64,000 nucleotides of DNA from Limnanthes douglasii subsp. nivea (GCA_036936605.1 JAUPFV010000001.1:341445081-341509080), one strand, 5' to 3'; positions 23,453 to 36,690 are shown, numbered from the stretch's first letter. The notes: generated from the sequence alone by a model not told the origin. Numbers and translations: made by a program.

Positions 23453-24949
23453 CTAAGATACACTAGTAGAGAAAACACTAGGAACACCTAGATTAAGACT
23501 AGATTGTGACTTAGAGAAGATATCCATCTTGTGGAGTCCATCTTTAGACCTCCCTCTGAGCAGGATACGCCATGTTGCCTTGTCCTTCACAAGACAGAAA
23601 CCCTTATGAAACTCTACAAAAACATTATTGGGATTGGTTAGTTGAAAAAAAAACAATAAGTTTTTGTTAATCCTAGTAACATGAAGAATATTTTTTAAGC
23701 ATATAGGTTTCCTGGTTAAAGAGTGTAGGGTAGACTGACCAATATGGGAAATGGGAAGTCTCTCACCACTACCAACAAGAATGGATTTGTTACCTGAGTA
23801 CTCAGACTTCTGTGCCATCTGAATGGTGCTCCCTGTGACATGGTGACTAGCACCACTTTCTGCATACAAGACCCCTTCACTTGTAGAGTCTTGTATAGCT
23901 AATAGAGCATTCTGATCTCTGTCTGACCTATCCTGTTCTGATGGTGTAGAGCCTATAACTGAGGGATCATCCCTGTAGAAACAAACAATAGCAGAGTGAC
24001 CATACCTGCTACAAATTTGACAGGTTGGCTTGTTCTGTGAGAACCTTCCTCCTCTGCCCATGTAGAAATTACTCTTTCCTTTAGGGCCATAGTTAGAATT
24101 GAAACCAGATCTGGCTCTGTATTCTCTCTGATTAGCACCTCTGTTATTAGGAAAATACCCTCTCTGATTAGAGTTAGTGAGTTGTTGCTTTGAGTCACTC
24201 CTGTGAGTAACATTTGCACTAGAAATGTTGATATTGGACACTGAGTTTTGTAACCCAATGAGTTGCTCAAGCCTACTTTCATATGTGAGCAGACTTGTTT
24301 GCAAGTCAAGCCAGCCCAATCCCTCCTTGTCAGCAAGACTGACCACAATAGGTGTATATTCCGCATCAAGACCTGCAAGAACCTGTGTTAACAGATCATC
24401 AATAGAAGTTAGACAACCAGCTAGGATTAGGTTGTCATATATCAATTTCATCTTGTTTAGATAGTCAAACATTGTTGAGGCTCCTTTATGAGTTCTTTGA
24501 AACTCAGCCTTATAGTAAGTAATCCTTGCTCTAGTTTGTGAACCAGACAGCTTGCGAGCAGCCTCCCAAAGACCTTTAGCTGACTGTTCTTCCATCAATT
24601 GAGTTGCTATCTCAGGGCTCATAGTGGAGTAAAGCCACCCAAGTAGCAGCTGGTCCTTTGACGCCCATTCTTCAAACTCTGGATTCTCAGTGACAGTCCC
24701 CTCAGAGTTTATAACAAATTTAGGAGGACATATATTTTCTCCAGTAATATAACTCCATAGTTTATTACCTTTAATCATAGGCAAACCAATAGTTTTCCAT
24801 AAGAGATAGTTACTTCTATCAATTCTAATGTTTTTTACACTGCTAATTGGATGCATGTGCAGGTTTTTTGAGGAGAAAGATGAGTTGTTCGAGAAGATGG
24901 ATCCAATAGAGTCTGAGCGAAAGGATGAGGAATCATTTGGAGTAGCCAT
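23453..24949 (-). pseudogene. Copia internal B: gag and protease
   Basis: A single 498-codon frame from an ATG at 24949. Gag carries the LTR-copia gag motif DRSNYLLWKTIG, an alpha-helical capsid region (NKMKLIYDNLILAGCL, DAEYTPIVVSLAD) and a zinc knuckle CQICSRYGHSAIVC. The protease motif reads LYAESGASHHVTG: the catalytic Asp of DSG is Glu, so the protease is probably inactive. The frame stops just before the integrase finger. PBS at 24965-24977 reads TGGTATCAGAGCC on the minus strand. Confidence 0.85.
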
Positions 24950-24979
24950 TGAAGGCTTAAGAGTGGCTCTGATACCAAG

Positions 24980-25407
24980 TGAGATTGAAGGAGAAAAAGA
25001 AGGATTTGTAAATTTAGAATATTTTTCCTTAATTCAGCAGCATAGAACAATGTTGTTTATATACAAGCATAAACACTAACAACCTTGGGAATATTCCTAT
25101 GTGAGGTTGTTAGTAAATTTGAACTTTGTTTGGTTACATGTATAATTCAGTTACATATGTTTGGTTATAGGAATAGAATAAACCCAAGTATTAGTTTCTT
25201 GTTGGACATGGGACATGGATAGTCTACTAACATGATCTAGGCCAAACCTTGAGTGCTGACCCGGTCCAACACCAAAACACAAACAGACACACCGTTTAGA
25301 GTTAGATCATAAGTGAGGAGCAGAGTTTAGGGTTGTCTTCAACCAGCTCCTCTTCTTCATTCTTCACCTCTTCAATGGAAACCCTAAGACTACCATGATC
25401 TCCATCA
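24980..25407 (-). mobile_element. 5' LTR of copia internal B
   Basis: 428 bp, TGATGGAGATC...CAATCTCA on the minus strand, followed two bases later by an initiator-Met-type PBS. Confidence 0.9.
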
Positions 25408-26011
25408 ATATAGTAAATTATCACACATATTTCAATGGATTTGTTAAGTTGTTTAAGACATTTAACATGCAATAATCATTGACTAGGTTGGCGAATTTTT
25501 TACCGTTTTTAATTTAAAACTCCACAAACTATTAGACTTATATTCATAAAACTTATATTTGAGGTTATGTATTCCAATCTTATAAATATAAATATTCAAT
25601 TGATATATATTTTAGGGTAATGTTAACCACCCCGTTTGGCTCCATGAATAAATAGTCTACTATTTCTGCACATAAGTAATATTTAGATACCTAGTAATTA
25701 ATAAATTTTATAACTTTTATTTCAACAAAGTTGACCTACACTAACTATATCAATAAATAAAATTTGTAGATTTCAACATTAATTGTTGGTAAAACTACTC
25801 TTAAAAATGATTCCAGATGGCAATTGTTTCTAAAGCTGATTCTAGCCCGCTTCTAAAGTTGATAAATTATCAAAATAAATGAAAAAATTTATAACGTTGG
25901 TTATTTATAATATAATACTTGAATTAGTTATAGAAAATTAATATCGTTCTCACTTGATTCTTGACTGTAATGGTTTCTAAAGCTAATTCTAGCCCGCTTC
26001 TAAAGGTAATA
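25408..26011. other. AT-rich unassigned DNA
   Basis: No gene. Two diverged direct repeats of 'ctgattctagcccgcttcta' (about 25840-25860 and 25980-26003) flank a segment related to 26232-26315, a local duplication into which the SINE was inserted. Confidence 0.5.
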
Positions 26012-26231
26012 TTTTTTTTTTTTTTTTTTCCGGAGGGAACCCGCAGCCGCTACTCAGAGTGCAATGAGTGCGCACAGGGTAAACCCTCAGTCTGACGCGA
26101 TAGCCTGCAAACCAACGCCAGAAGGTAAACCACACAAGGTGACAGACTCAGCCGAGAAAGCGTATGTAGAGGGACTCGAACTCATGACCTTTTGGTTATA
26201 AGAATGCCATACTCAACCAACTCGGCTACCC
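26012..26231 (-). mobile_element. tRNA-derived SINE
   Basis: Read on the minus strand: GGGTAGCCGAGTTGGTTGAG (box A-like) at the 5' end, GTTCGAGTCC (box B-like) about 35 bp further, a tRNA-unrelated body, and an A-run of about 18 (the T-run 26012-26029 on the plus strand). Boxes A and B would drive RNA polymerase III; mobilisation would use a LINE in trans. The likely TSD (taatatttt on both sides) is ambiguous because it merges with the T-run. Confidence 0.8.
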
Positions 26232-28372
26232 AGTTATTTATAATATTTTCTTTTAATTAGTGATAGAAAATTAACATTATTTCCTTTTAATTAGTGATAG
26301 AAAATTAACATTGTTTTCCAAATATAGCTTGTTGCACAACCCTGAAATTTCAGGCCTAATTGTTCGTATTTAAAAGCAATGTTATTTTTCATTTTTCCTA
26401 ATTAATCCAAACAAAATATTATAAATCACCAACGTAATCAAAGAAATTTTTACTCATTTTTAAAATAAAAATGAAAGAATTTTTTACTCATTTTTAAAAT
26501 AAAAATGATTTTTAAAAATAACTGTGGACTAAAATCAGTTTTAGAAATTGACTACATTTAATTTTTAATAATAGTTTTACAGACAAATTGTTTCAACCTA
26601 CTTTATCTTAGATGGTATGTTTGTGAAGGATGCAACATTGAATGTTCTTATAGATAGTATTTTTTACTGTAATCCTTGTATAATGATTTCAAACCTACCA
26701 AATTTAAATCTTGTAGATAAGTATATTCACTTTAATCCATGTATAATGATTTCAACCAATCACTTCAATTACAGTATTTTCTTTAAATTCTTAAATTTAT
26801 ATCTGTGCGATCCCATGATTGGATTTGAAGTGTCTTTTATTCTTATTCGTTTTGTAGAATAAGTGATGGTGATGCAATGGCTGCGTAAGAACTAGATTGA
26901 TCAGGATAGGGACATCAAAATTCGTGGTCTCAAAGAACACCAAATTGTGACGTTTAACTAAGCTAATTGTGTATATTTGTATACAATAAAACTATTGAGT
27001 TATAATTAATATATTGGTAAAATAAAAACTACGATAAATGTAATTCCAAAACAATGAATTTTTTATAATTAATCCAAATGAAATATTATAAATCACCACC
27101 ACAGGTAAAAAACATAATATATAATTATTTTACTCACTTTTTATATAAAAATGATTTTAAAAACAATTGAGGACTAAAATTAATTTTAGAAAATGACTAC
27201 ATTCAGTTTTCAAAAGGAATTCAATAAACCAATTATTTCACCAACTTCGTGAATGAATGCAAGTTGACTGTTCACGTTTTAGATATAATTTTTTGATTTT
27301 TGTTCATTCGTATCATTCTTATAATTTTCGATTCAATTTTTTATTTTCGCATTGGTAACTATACACATCAATTTTTTCCATTTTAATAATGGATAAGAAG
27401 TGTAGTAGACTACAATTATAAAAGATTTATATATCGAGCATTTCTCTATATATATATATTCAAATTTCTTAACAAAAACATAATTTAACAAAATGTCAAA
27501 AAAAACTTATTTTACAAGATCATAATTAAGATAGGTTGGTGAAACCTTATTTTTATGAATAAAAATTATAATTTTCTAAATTATCCTTAAAAATAATTGA
27601 AGAGGACAAGCCAAAATCAAAGTAAAAAGTAATATAACAATGCTTAACAAACTTAAATTTTTTATTATCTAAATCAACCAAACCAAATCTTTATTTATGG
27701 AATTCGAAAATAAAATAATAAAATAATATTTTAAATTAAAAATAAATAAAACTGAATTAGAAAAAAAAACACCAAATTACATTTGTTTGTCCTATCACAT
27801 GTTATCAGTCACAAACTAGTAAACATATGAGTGCTGCCATAGACTGAACCAACAACTAAGTGTTTGGCTTGTAAAAACTCCCCGCATTCTTAGCCCCAAA
27901 ATTTACTCTTGTATAAGGTCTATGTATTAATAAAATAATTGAATCGGAATAATTGCATTTTCTTTCTCGTCTCAAGATATTGTGCTGTGTTGTCGGGGAT
28001 GGACACTTTGGTGATAAGGGTACCGTAACTTGTGTTGAATTCATTTTATATACGAGATGTGTTTAAAATTTTAGAGAAGCAAGGGTTGAAATTTAAGATT
28101 CTATAACTTAGGTTTTCGATAAGATACTTAACATGTAGATGTACGCTTAAAAATAAAATCATAATTTTAATTTAAATAATTTACTAAATGTAAAACATTG
28201 TCACCTATGAAACATTTGTAAAATGTTGAATATACTACTAATTGTTTTCTATTTTTTATATCAATAAATATTTGACTTTCTCAACCAATAATAATCAAAA
28301 TAAAATGTTTATTATAACACGAAATTTGTACACCCAATCCCATAGTTTACTAATTTTATCCATACTTATTCA

Positions 28373-28420
<48 letters not shown>

Positions 28421-28610
28421 AAATTATCTTATAATTGATTATGTTCTGATTAATATAACTTTAATACTTTTTATTCTCTTATCCATGGTATTAGAATTTT
28501 AATCGGAGAAATGAACTAATTTTCAAATGTAGATGAAACAATTAATTTTTTTCTTTCTAGAGTTCAAACATGAAGCAAAGTTATTTTTTTTTAATTTAAA
28601 GAATTTTTAT
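26232..28610. other. AT-rich unassigned DNA
   Basis: No coding region with recognisable domains. It includes short duplicated words (ttttaattagtgatagaaaatt at 26252 and 26285; tttttactcatttttaaaat twice near 26448-26505) and a TA microsatellite at 28384-28416. The open stretch at 27856-28044 (minus) matches nothing known to me. Confidence 0.5.
28384..28416. repeat. (TA)n microsatellite
   Basis: About 33 bp of TA repeat. Confidence 0.95.
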
Positions 28611-29689
28611 TTAAAATAGACCCAAACTTGGCTCAAGGCATACAAATTATCCATACACGTCGAAGGCTCGCATTTTTTATGAGCTTTTTCTAGTACATGT
28701 TATCGAAAGAGGGGTAAACCCTAATTTCTCACGCTCTTTTCCTCTCTCTAGCTAAAATCTTATCTTGACTCTGAAGAACTGCTCGATGAGCTCCAAATCA
28801 TGATGATTACTAGAATCTACATCACATCTAATACCGATTTGAGGAACTAGTTAGGAGTAAGGTCAAATTAAGGAACCTCATTTAAATATGAGCTCTCTCA
28901 AGGTTATGCAGATCAGGGTTAACTTAGGAGAATGTCACCCTCAGTGAAATCGGACTTTAATAAAGATGATTTCTTGGGTTCAGTAACCTCTTACAAGCAA
29001 AGGAATATGGCTAGCAACACACCATCTTACAGGTATGATTCTGCGTTTCTTCAGGTTAGAAAGATTCATGGTAAACGTATCTATACTGATTTATGTTTAG
29101 CTTTGTCTCAGGAAGTACTTATGCAATTATTGAGCATCACTCTTATTGAGATGGAATAATCTTAATTGATTCAAGTGTAGCCTTGCTTGCAGACCCATGA
29201 AGGGGAGAAGTCTAATTAAGGAAGGTCAATGATCTCGCGACTAGAAGAATGTCACCCCCCAAGTTGCTTAGATTGGACTTCGTTAAGGCTGAGATATCAT
29301 GAGATTGGTTTCAATAGCAACTTTTCAAGGCGCGGTCTGATTGTAGAATATTTTAGAATATCATGTTGAAACTTAATCTTCCCTTTAGAACAACCATTGA
29401 TAAAATCATCTAACTAATTCTATGTAGAATGTTAGGTACACTTGGAGATTACTCTGAGCAACAATGGCTTCATGTGAGCTTCTCTCTTAGCTCCATCGTC
29501 TTGTCTAGTTTGCTATCTACAAGTATTTCTTGAGTCATCTTATCTGAAAAATAAAGTAAAACTATAAGTCATTCTGTTTTGATGCAGCCTACATGTAGGA
29601 TTTCTAGGAATGTAATGGCTTCTAAATAAGGAGGTATTTTCATGGTTTTAAAATTTTAAATATAATTTTTCAGCTTACAATAGAGAGTC
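28611..29689 (+). other. Unassigned region with a diverged internal duplication
   Basis: Less AT-rich than its flanks. Two segments resemble each other: 'gaatgtcaccc...ggactt..taa' at about 28931-28965 and at about 29245-29290. A short open frame (28932-29159) has no domain I recognise. It could be a leader of an old retroelement or a gene fragment. Confidence 0.3.
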
Positions 29690-32600
29690 CATCGAGCAAG
29701 CGAGTCAGCTGCTCGATTTTGCGCTCTAAATATATGTTGGTAGGTTTTTTTAGAAAAATTAAACTTCTTATTGTTCTTAAAATTAATTCTAAAGTTTTTA
29801 GATATAGACCAGTTGAAATGAGATTGACTAGTATCTCAGAGTCAGTGTCTATATCTACTTATCTTAACCTCATTTTGTCACATATTTACAGGCCTTCACA
29901 AATGGCTTGAGTCTAAGCTTTTATGGAGGAGAGTCTCCCAAATGCTTGGATGATGGCGCCCTGGCTATCTCTAATGATGATAGCTCAACTAGATTCTTTG
30001 AAGCTCAAATAACAAGAATCTGGGTTGATTTTATATCTTTCTGGTGCTGGGGAAGACCAAGCCAGATAAGTAACTTTCTTTTTATTTTTAAGTCGTTGTA
30101 CCATCCTAATAAGGTGGCTGCTTCCTCATTTTTTTTCCAGTGTTTCTTCTTGAGTAAAGTAGACTGTACCAGACCATTTCAAATATGAATGATGTAGTTG
30201 ATTGTAGACACCACAGAATATGTTTCACCCTTCATCTTAGTTTTATTTCGTTGTTGCCAAATTGCTCAATAGACTATGATAGGTAGGATTGTCTTATAAT
30301 AAACTTTATAAGGCGATGACCAAAACCAACTATGCAACAAGTGTTTAGATATCATGAAACTCCTGATTCCCACCTTTAGAATACCTGCAAAATAGGACCA
30401 AACTTTCCAAGTAAAAGGGAAAGACACAAATAGGTGATCCTTAGATTCTATATTTGGACAAAAATGACAGTTAAAAAATTTAGTTAGATGTTTTTCTTGT
30501 AGGATAATGTCTATAGTAAGTTTGTCTTCCATTATTCTCCAGACTAGGATAGAACATTTAGTAGGGGTAACTTGATTTCATATATTCTCATATAGAGAAG
30601 ATTGATTAGAAAAATGACCAATAAATGGAATCTTCATAATGTTCTTATATTATAAGATTGTTAATTATGTTAATGTTAAATTTACTAAAAATTGAGTTTA
30701 GTTTAGTGAAATTCCAGGAATCATTTTCTCATAGGGCATTTACTTTCAATACTTTAAACCAAAAATTATAAGTATATGAGTTAAGAGATATTATAGGAGA
30801 CTTATCAAGACAATTGTCAAGCCATATGTCCATATTTCATTATCATAGGATCCACCTTAAGTTTTTTCTGCAAAATCCTTAGCCCTTGCCAGTCTTCTCC
30901 ATGTTTCTGAACCTGCTTTAAGATAGTTTAACTGAAGAGGGTGATCACCCTTACAATAAATACTATGTAGTAGTTTTGCCCAAGGGGAGGTATTATCCCT
31001 TAAACTTACCCAAAGTTTACATAAAAAGCCAATTGTATGTCATTTAGACTGTTTAGGTTAAGTCCACCATTGTCATATGACTTGCATATAGTAGACCAGG
31101 ATGACCAGTGAATCCTATAAGATTCACTATTAGTCCCCCACACAAATCTGTTAAAGAGCTTTTCTATTTTAGATATGACTGGATTAGAAATCCAGTAACT
31201 TTATAGCCAATATATAGGGATAAAAATTAGGACACAATTAATTAGGATGATTCTACCACCTTGAGAAAGATATTTATCTTCCCAATTAGAGAATTTTTCT
31301 CTGATCTTATTTAATAGGGTATAGAAATTAGTGGACTTGTTATGAGGGCTTAATGTAACTCCAAGATAAGTAGTAGGAAGCTAACTAGTTGTGAAACTGT
31401 ATTTAATAGAGAGTGCTTTGAGTTTATCTTAAGGGAATTTCTGAGAGGTTATGATTTTCTGTTTGTCTTTATTTAGGGATTGTCCAGAGATAGCTTGATA
31501 TTCCTGTAGAGAGTTTCCAGTTGTCTCCATAGTAGAAGCTAGGCCTTTATAACTAGGTTGCTTATGGTAGTATACTTAAGCTTTTTGTTTGAAACAACTA
31601 GGTTAAGTATGCCTCTTAGTATTACCTCTTCAGCTAGGATACATAGACTTTAGGAAAAAGGGTCCCCTTGTCTAACTCCTTTATTAGCTTGAAAATATCA
31701 TATTGTCTTTCCATTAATTGTAGAAATAGAGACAAACTTAATCAAGTTTTTCACAAGCTTAATAACCTTATTGTTAACCATAGGCCTTATGAATCCTCAA
31801 AATAAAGCTATGAGAGATATTATCAAAAGCTTTTGAAATATCAACCTTTAGAATTATATTTCCTGTTTTTATTTTTATGTTTAGGTCATGAATTAGTTAT
31901 TTGGCTATTAGTATGTTGTCATGTATTAGCATGTCTTTGACATAAGCTCCATGAATCTCAGATATAAGTGTAGGTAAAAGTAGGGAAAACCTATTATTAA
32001 TCAATTTAGAGATGATCTTGTTCATTAGGGTGCATAAACCTATTGGCTTATATTGATTCCATTATGAAGGATTAGAAATCTTAGGTATTAAAAAAATACT
32101 TATTGCCAATATCCCGTTAAGAACAAACTGACCTTCAATAAAAGATTTTAAGGTAACACAAAGATCACTCTTTATAATTTGCCAGCATGAAATGAAGAAA
32201 CGTTTGTTAAAACCACCCATGCATGTAGCGCTGGATGAGTTAAGGCTTTGTATGACTCCCCACATCTTATTTTCTGTAGAAAAATCTAGTATAGTTGCAT
32301 TATCTGCATCATTAACAACATTAGGTATGACACTAAACATAGAATGATTCATATATTTTTTTCTTGATCCAGGCTAGTACAAGATAAAGATGATAGGTTG
32401 TTCTGAAAGTAAGATAAATCTGAGTTGTTGATGATATCCTTATCTGTAACCCATGTATTGTTAGCTTTAATACTGTTTATCTTGCTTTTTCTTCTCTTTC
32501 TCTTTACAAAATTATGATAGAGTTTTGATATTTTTATCTCCATCATATAACCAGGAGGCATAGCACTTCTGATTCCAGTACTCCTCCTCCATGGTGAGGG

Positions 32601-34390
32601 ACAATAGATGCTCAACATTTTCTTTAGAAAGGTTAGCTTTTGCTTCACTGCTTCTTGATTGAAGATATATAATTTCACTTTTTTTATAACTCTTTCTTGT
32701 GTTTCCAATTCCATGCCAAATAAATTTCTAAAATAATATCTGTTCCAAATGTAGGAATTCTCTATCCATAGTCCAAATGTTTGGGAACTTAAAACTTTTG
32801 ACAAAATGAATTTTGTCCTTAGTAATTGATATACACAGTGGTTTATGATCTGTACAAGTACGAGCCATGTTTAGTACTTTGGTATCTGCAAAGTAATCTG
32901 ACCAATCTTGATTATAAAGAACACGATCAAGACGCTTCCACTTTGTTTTATTAGTCTATGTGTAATTTGTGCATGAAAACCCTCCATCTTCCAAATAACA
33001 ATCTTTTATCATTTCATTAAAATCAAAGGAACTATGATTAAAATAATTGACACAACCTGTATGTTCCATATGAGAGCTTATTGTGTTGAAGTCTCCTAAT
33101 ATTATCCATTCCTTTATGTTAGCAGATATATTCCATAGATCCTCACGTAACTCTAGTCTCTAAAATCTCTAGCACTTGGCATAAACACAAGTAATGAAAA
33201 ATTATTAATCAAGGTCAATGTGCTTAACAACCATATGCATAAATTGAACATGATCAATTTTAATCTTAACATGTAAACTATCATACCACGACATCCAAAT
33301 CTTATTAGATATGTTTATTGTGTGATTAGGAAGATCCAGTTTAGTAGATATATTAGAAAGAAAATCGATGCTAACCATAGCCTCTTGAACTAGTAAGAGC
33401 TTGATAAGATTTTAGTCTTCTCATAAAAGATTTGTTATTGATCCCCCTTATATTCCAGCATAGAGCCTTAGTCATTGAGGGCTTTTGAGATATTTTCTCC
33501 TGACCTCCGAGTATTGTAGTGGTTTAACAACCAGAGGCTTAGATCTTTTAGTGTTTCTTGCCTGTTTTAGCTTTTTATTCAATAACCTTTGAAAATCAGT
33601 GTCTATAACTTTATTTTTTAGTATAGGTGTTGATGGGAGGCTTCCCTGATTGTCTTTGTTGGGCGTTTGGTTTCCAAAGCAAAGAGAATCTGAGCTTGGA
33701 GAAGAGATATTAACCTCAGCATCTAGGGACTTAATAGCATCAATAATTTCATATTCACTACTGTTTGTTCCAACTAGTCTACTATCTTCTTAAAAAGTTT
33801 TTCCTTTGTCTACTTGTTTGCTTTTATTATTATTATTATTAATCATCCTTCTTTTTGTTTTGTTACCAAAAATATTACTTCTATCTTGGTCTGGCATTCT
33901 AGTACTGGCATCTACACAAGTAGGTGTGACTTCCTCTTTTCTAGCATTTTCTATCTATTTCTAGTATTGGCCCCGTCAATGCTGCCAAATTCTGTCCAGA
34001 TGTGTACTAAAGATCTTTGGAGATATCTATTTTTATCCATACATAACAGGCATTGTAGAGGACACGTTTCTTAGGAGGAGTCCAAACTTTTATTGGGGAG
34101 CCAATTAATGAATCAAAAAGTAAACGAATTCCTCATTATACAATTATTCAGGAACCTTCTCCAACCTAGTCCATATTGGAACTATACGAATTTCAATTTT
34201 TGGATTGAAGTTGGGATACCATTTCAATATTCTCATTGAATTTGATCCAACTGTCCAGACAAGTCTAAAACAAATTTTGTTGAGATCTGAGCAGAGAGAA
34301 TTCGAAGAAAATGGGGATTGAGTCCCAATTGGAATAAGAGAAGTTTTCTTCAAATTTTATGACTTTAAAGAAGCCATCCAAGAGTTGTTT
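29690..34390 (-). mobile_element. LINE remnant on the minus strand (ORF1 and ORF2)
   Basis: A near full-length but broken LINE. ORF1: 34353-34144 with the DUF4283-like ILKWYPNFNP ... PIWTRLEKVPE. ORF2 endonuclease end: RLDRVLYNQDWSDYF at about 32890-32945 and TDHKPL near 32840. The pre-RT linker is open in 32804-32349. RT boxes are VDISKAFD (31820-31846) and RQGDPFS (31653-31672), but I see no FADD catalytic box after them, apparently deleted. A zinc-binding stretch CHFCPN...DHLFVS lies in 30532-30266. RNase H pieces are 30065-29910 and DTDSEILVNL at 29858-29821. The element is inactive. Confidence 0.8.
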
Positions 34391-35249
34391 TTTTTTGTAA
34401 TCCTTGACTAAACATTCACATCTGTGTATATGTGGTGCTGGATTTCAGTTCTTCACTGATACTTTCTTCATACTGAAAGAATATATAATATGCCTTTTGG
34501 TGTATACATGTAGGTTTATAGGAGGAATTGCGCTTATTACTGACTATTTCAGAGTAAGACCTGAAGTTCCACTTGAATTTTTGAGGCTCGATGCCTTTGT
34601 TCGTTTCTTTGACATTTTGGTGAAGAGATTGATGAAGGGGAGAAACATATTTACCAATACGAGCAATTTGGTGATGATCATCAATGATTGAAACAATTTC
34701 TTAATTGATAAGTAATGAATCAATACAGTTTAGAAGAGAGGGCATTGTTTTTTACTTCTCCGTTAATTGTTTTTAGTGTAGTTCTTGTTTTAGTTTCTGT
34801 TGTTATTTCATTTTTATTCTTTTGGCATATTAAAGCCGTGGTATATTTAACGTTTTAAAAACCAAAAAAATAAAACATACCACGTTATTAAATGTTTTTA
34901 TATGAGAAAATACTATTGAATTTGTTTTTTAACACGAACAAAACTAGACCTATGAACAATTATTTTTTACGAGACCAGTTAACCACTTGTTCACAATTCG
35001 TATTTGCTTTAATATTAACATTTGTTTCACAATCCGTATTTACCTTGATTCACCATTCATATTTAGCAATAAATAATTTTTTGTTAATATTTTCGGATAT
35101 TTTCATCAAGGTACCATTTGAAATATACAAAATTTTAAAATTTGAAAAAAAAATGTAAACAAATAGACGCGAAAATTACATCTCAACGAGACTAAATATC
35201 TTATTTATCATAATAAAAGTAACCTTATTGTTGAGTTATTATTAATGTT
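34391..35249 (+). other. Spacer with an exon-like segment
   Basis: At 34518-34690 an open stretch preceded by a tacatgtag acceptor-like site reads FIGGIALITDYFRVRPEV ... LEFLRLDAFVRFFDILVKRL and ends at TGA (34688-34690). It looks like a terminal exon of a real gene by composition and its good open frame, but I do not recognise the family. The rest (34691-35249) is AT-rich with nothing recognisable. Confidence 0.35.
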
Positions 35250-36222
35250 CAGGAGAAAGACTTAATTGTCTGGAATTTTTCCAAAGAATGTTGTCTCAAC
35301 TTTAAGGACACTATTCAAAGCATCAGACTCAGCTATAACAATTCCTCCCTTTATGCCAAGATTTGTAATCAAATTTCTCCCAAAAAATGTTTCTTTTTAT
35401 AGTGGAGACTCATTCGCAAGTTTCTCCATACTAACTCTATCATGCAATCTAAGCACATTACATTAGTATTTAAGTGTCAAATCTGAAGAAACTTAAAAAA
35501 TATTGACCATCTCTTTGTTTCCTATTCTTTTTCTTGGAGTTTATGGTCTTACTTTGCAAATTTATTCAAGATAAATATAAGCAAATTCATGTTTCCAGTT
35601 CATATGCTAAAGTGTTGGTTCTGGTCATCTCCAAGGAAAATTCATATTACTACTATTTTGCTAGTAATCATTAACTGGGTTATCTGGCACACTATAAACA
35701 AAGTTAAGATTAAATGGAGTTCTTTCTCTCCTACTTTATCTATTAAATACATTAAGCTTAGAGTTTCTAGTCTAGATCAAGCTAATCTTCTTAAGCAGAG
35801 TATTGGAAAAATTCTGATAAGGCAGTTATAACTCTGGAATATATCAATCATTATAATATGCGAAAGAAAGTCGCTTACCTAACATGGAAGACTCCTCTCC
35901 TTGGTCGATGTAAACTCAATACAGATGCATGTTTTCTTCCCACAAGTGAATCTAGTTAAGGTATCATCATTCAAGACAGTAATGGAAGCCTCATCGATAC
36001 AACAATCTTTACGGCAAACTCACTCATATCCCAGCTAAAGCCATGGTTCTTCATGATGACCTTCAAATCTACATGATAAAAGGTTTAAATAAAATTAATA
36101 TTGAAACGGACTCAGAGATTTTAGTTTCACTTCTCTCATTTGGACATTACCCCTCCTACTTGGAATCTATACTTAAGAACATAAGACATTTGATCTCTCA
36201 TTCCATGAATTTTCTTCATATT
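35250..36222 (+). mobile_element. 3' part of a LINE (zinc-binding region and RNase H)
   Basis: Plus-strand LINE ORF2 tail of the same type as 29690-34390. A zinc-binding/linker region spans about 35260-35570, then WFWSSPRKI at 35616-35640 (compare WFWSSPYKV in the other LINE), and RNase H with LNTDAC near 35910-35925, IIIQDSNGSLIDTT near 35962-36003 and IETDSEILVSLL at about 36093-36130. Stops interrupt it. It ends abruptly where the LTR-like sequence of a copia derivative begins near 36222. Confidence 0.75.
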
Positions 36223-36690
36223 TTCAGAAAGAAAGAGAGAAGGATTTTTTATTGTAAAATTTATAATTCAATACACAAAGTGTAGCCAATAGTATAGTCT
36301 TTATAGTTAGGCTAGCAATCTAATTGGTTAGACAGTTTTGCCACCTATTATAAGTTGTTACATAGTTTGTTACACTCATTTATTTATCAAACTAGTATTT
36401 AATATGTGCTACTAGACCACAGCAACATCACAACGCGTGATGTAGTCCATAGAATTGCTAGACATCTCTTGGGCTTGACCAGATAAACAATCGGCCCGAT
36501 TGAAGACCCGTAATAGCAAATCCATCGTGACCACTTCGACATAGTAGAGAATGTTGTCTGAAGAAACCCTAACTACTCTTCTCTATTCATTATCTCTTCC
36601 ACACACTTAATCCAGCAGCCATGCGAGACCTGATTGAAGTTTCAAGAAATTCAAAGTTGGCTTAAAACTTCATCTGTTATGTATTCATCA
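36223..36690 (-). mobile_element. 3' LTR of the copia derivative
   Basis: About 468 bp. The left limit is approximate because it joins purine-rich LINE sequence; the right limit is set by ATTCATCA followed by the polypurine tract. Confidence 0.65.

Larger units (their letters stand above)
17367..25407 (-). mobile_element. Tandem copia array: LTR-internal B-LTR-truncated internal A
   Basis: Two Ale/Retrofit-like Ty1/copia internals in the same minus-strand orientation share a central LTR. Order on the minus strand: LTR 25407-24980, complete internal B 24979-20571, LTR 20570-20141, internal A 20140-17367 cut off after the integrase region at a (TA)n run. The outer and central LTRs differ by about 8% by eye, so the array is old. 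No flanking TSD can be called because the distal end is missing. Confidence 0.85.

Noticed and set aside
26160..26231. Possible tRNA gene (box A and box B words)
   Set aside because: The cloverleaf cannot be completed, and the tRNA-like part leads into a body with an A-tail, so it is a SINE head.
27856..28044. Short minus-strand open frame as a gene
   Set aside because: No domain, promoter or homologous feature recognised; compatible with chance in AT-rich DNA.
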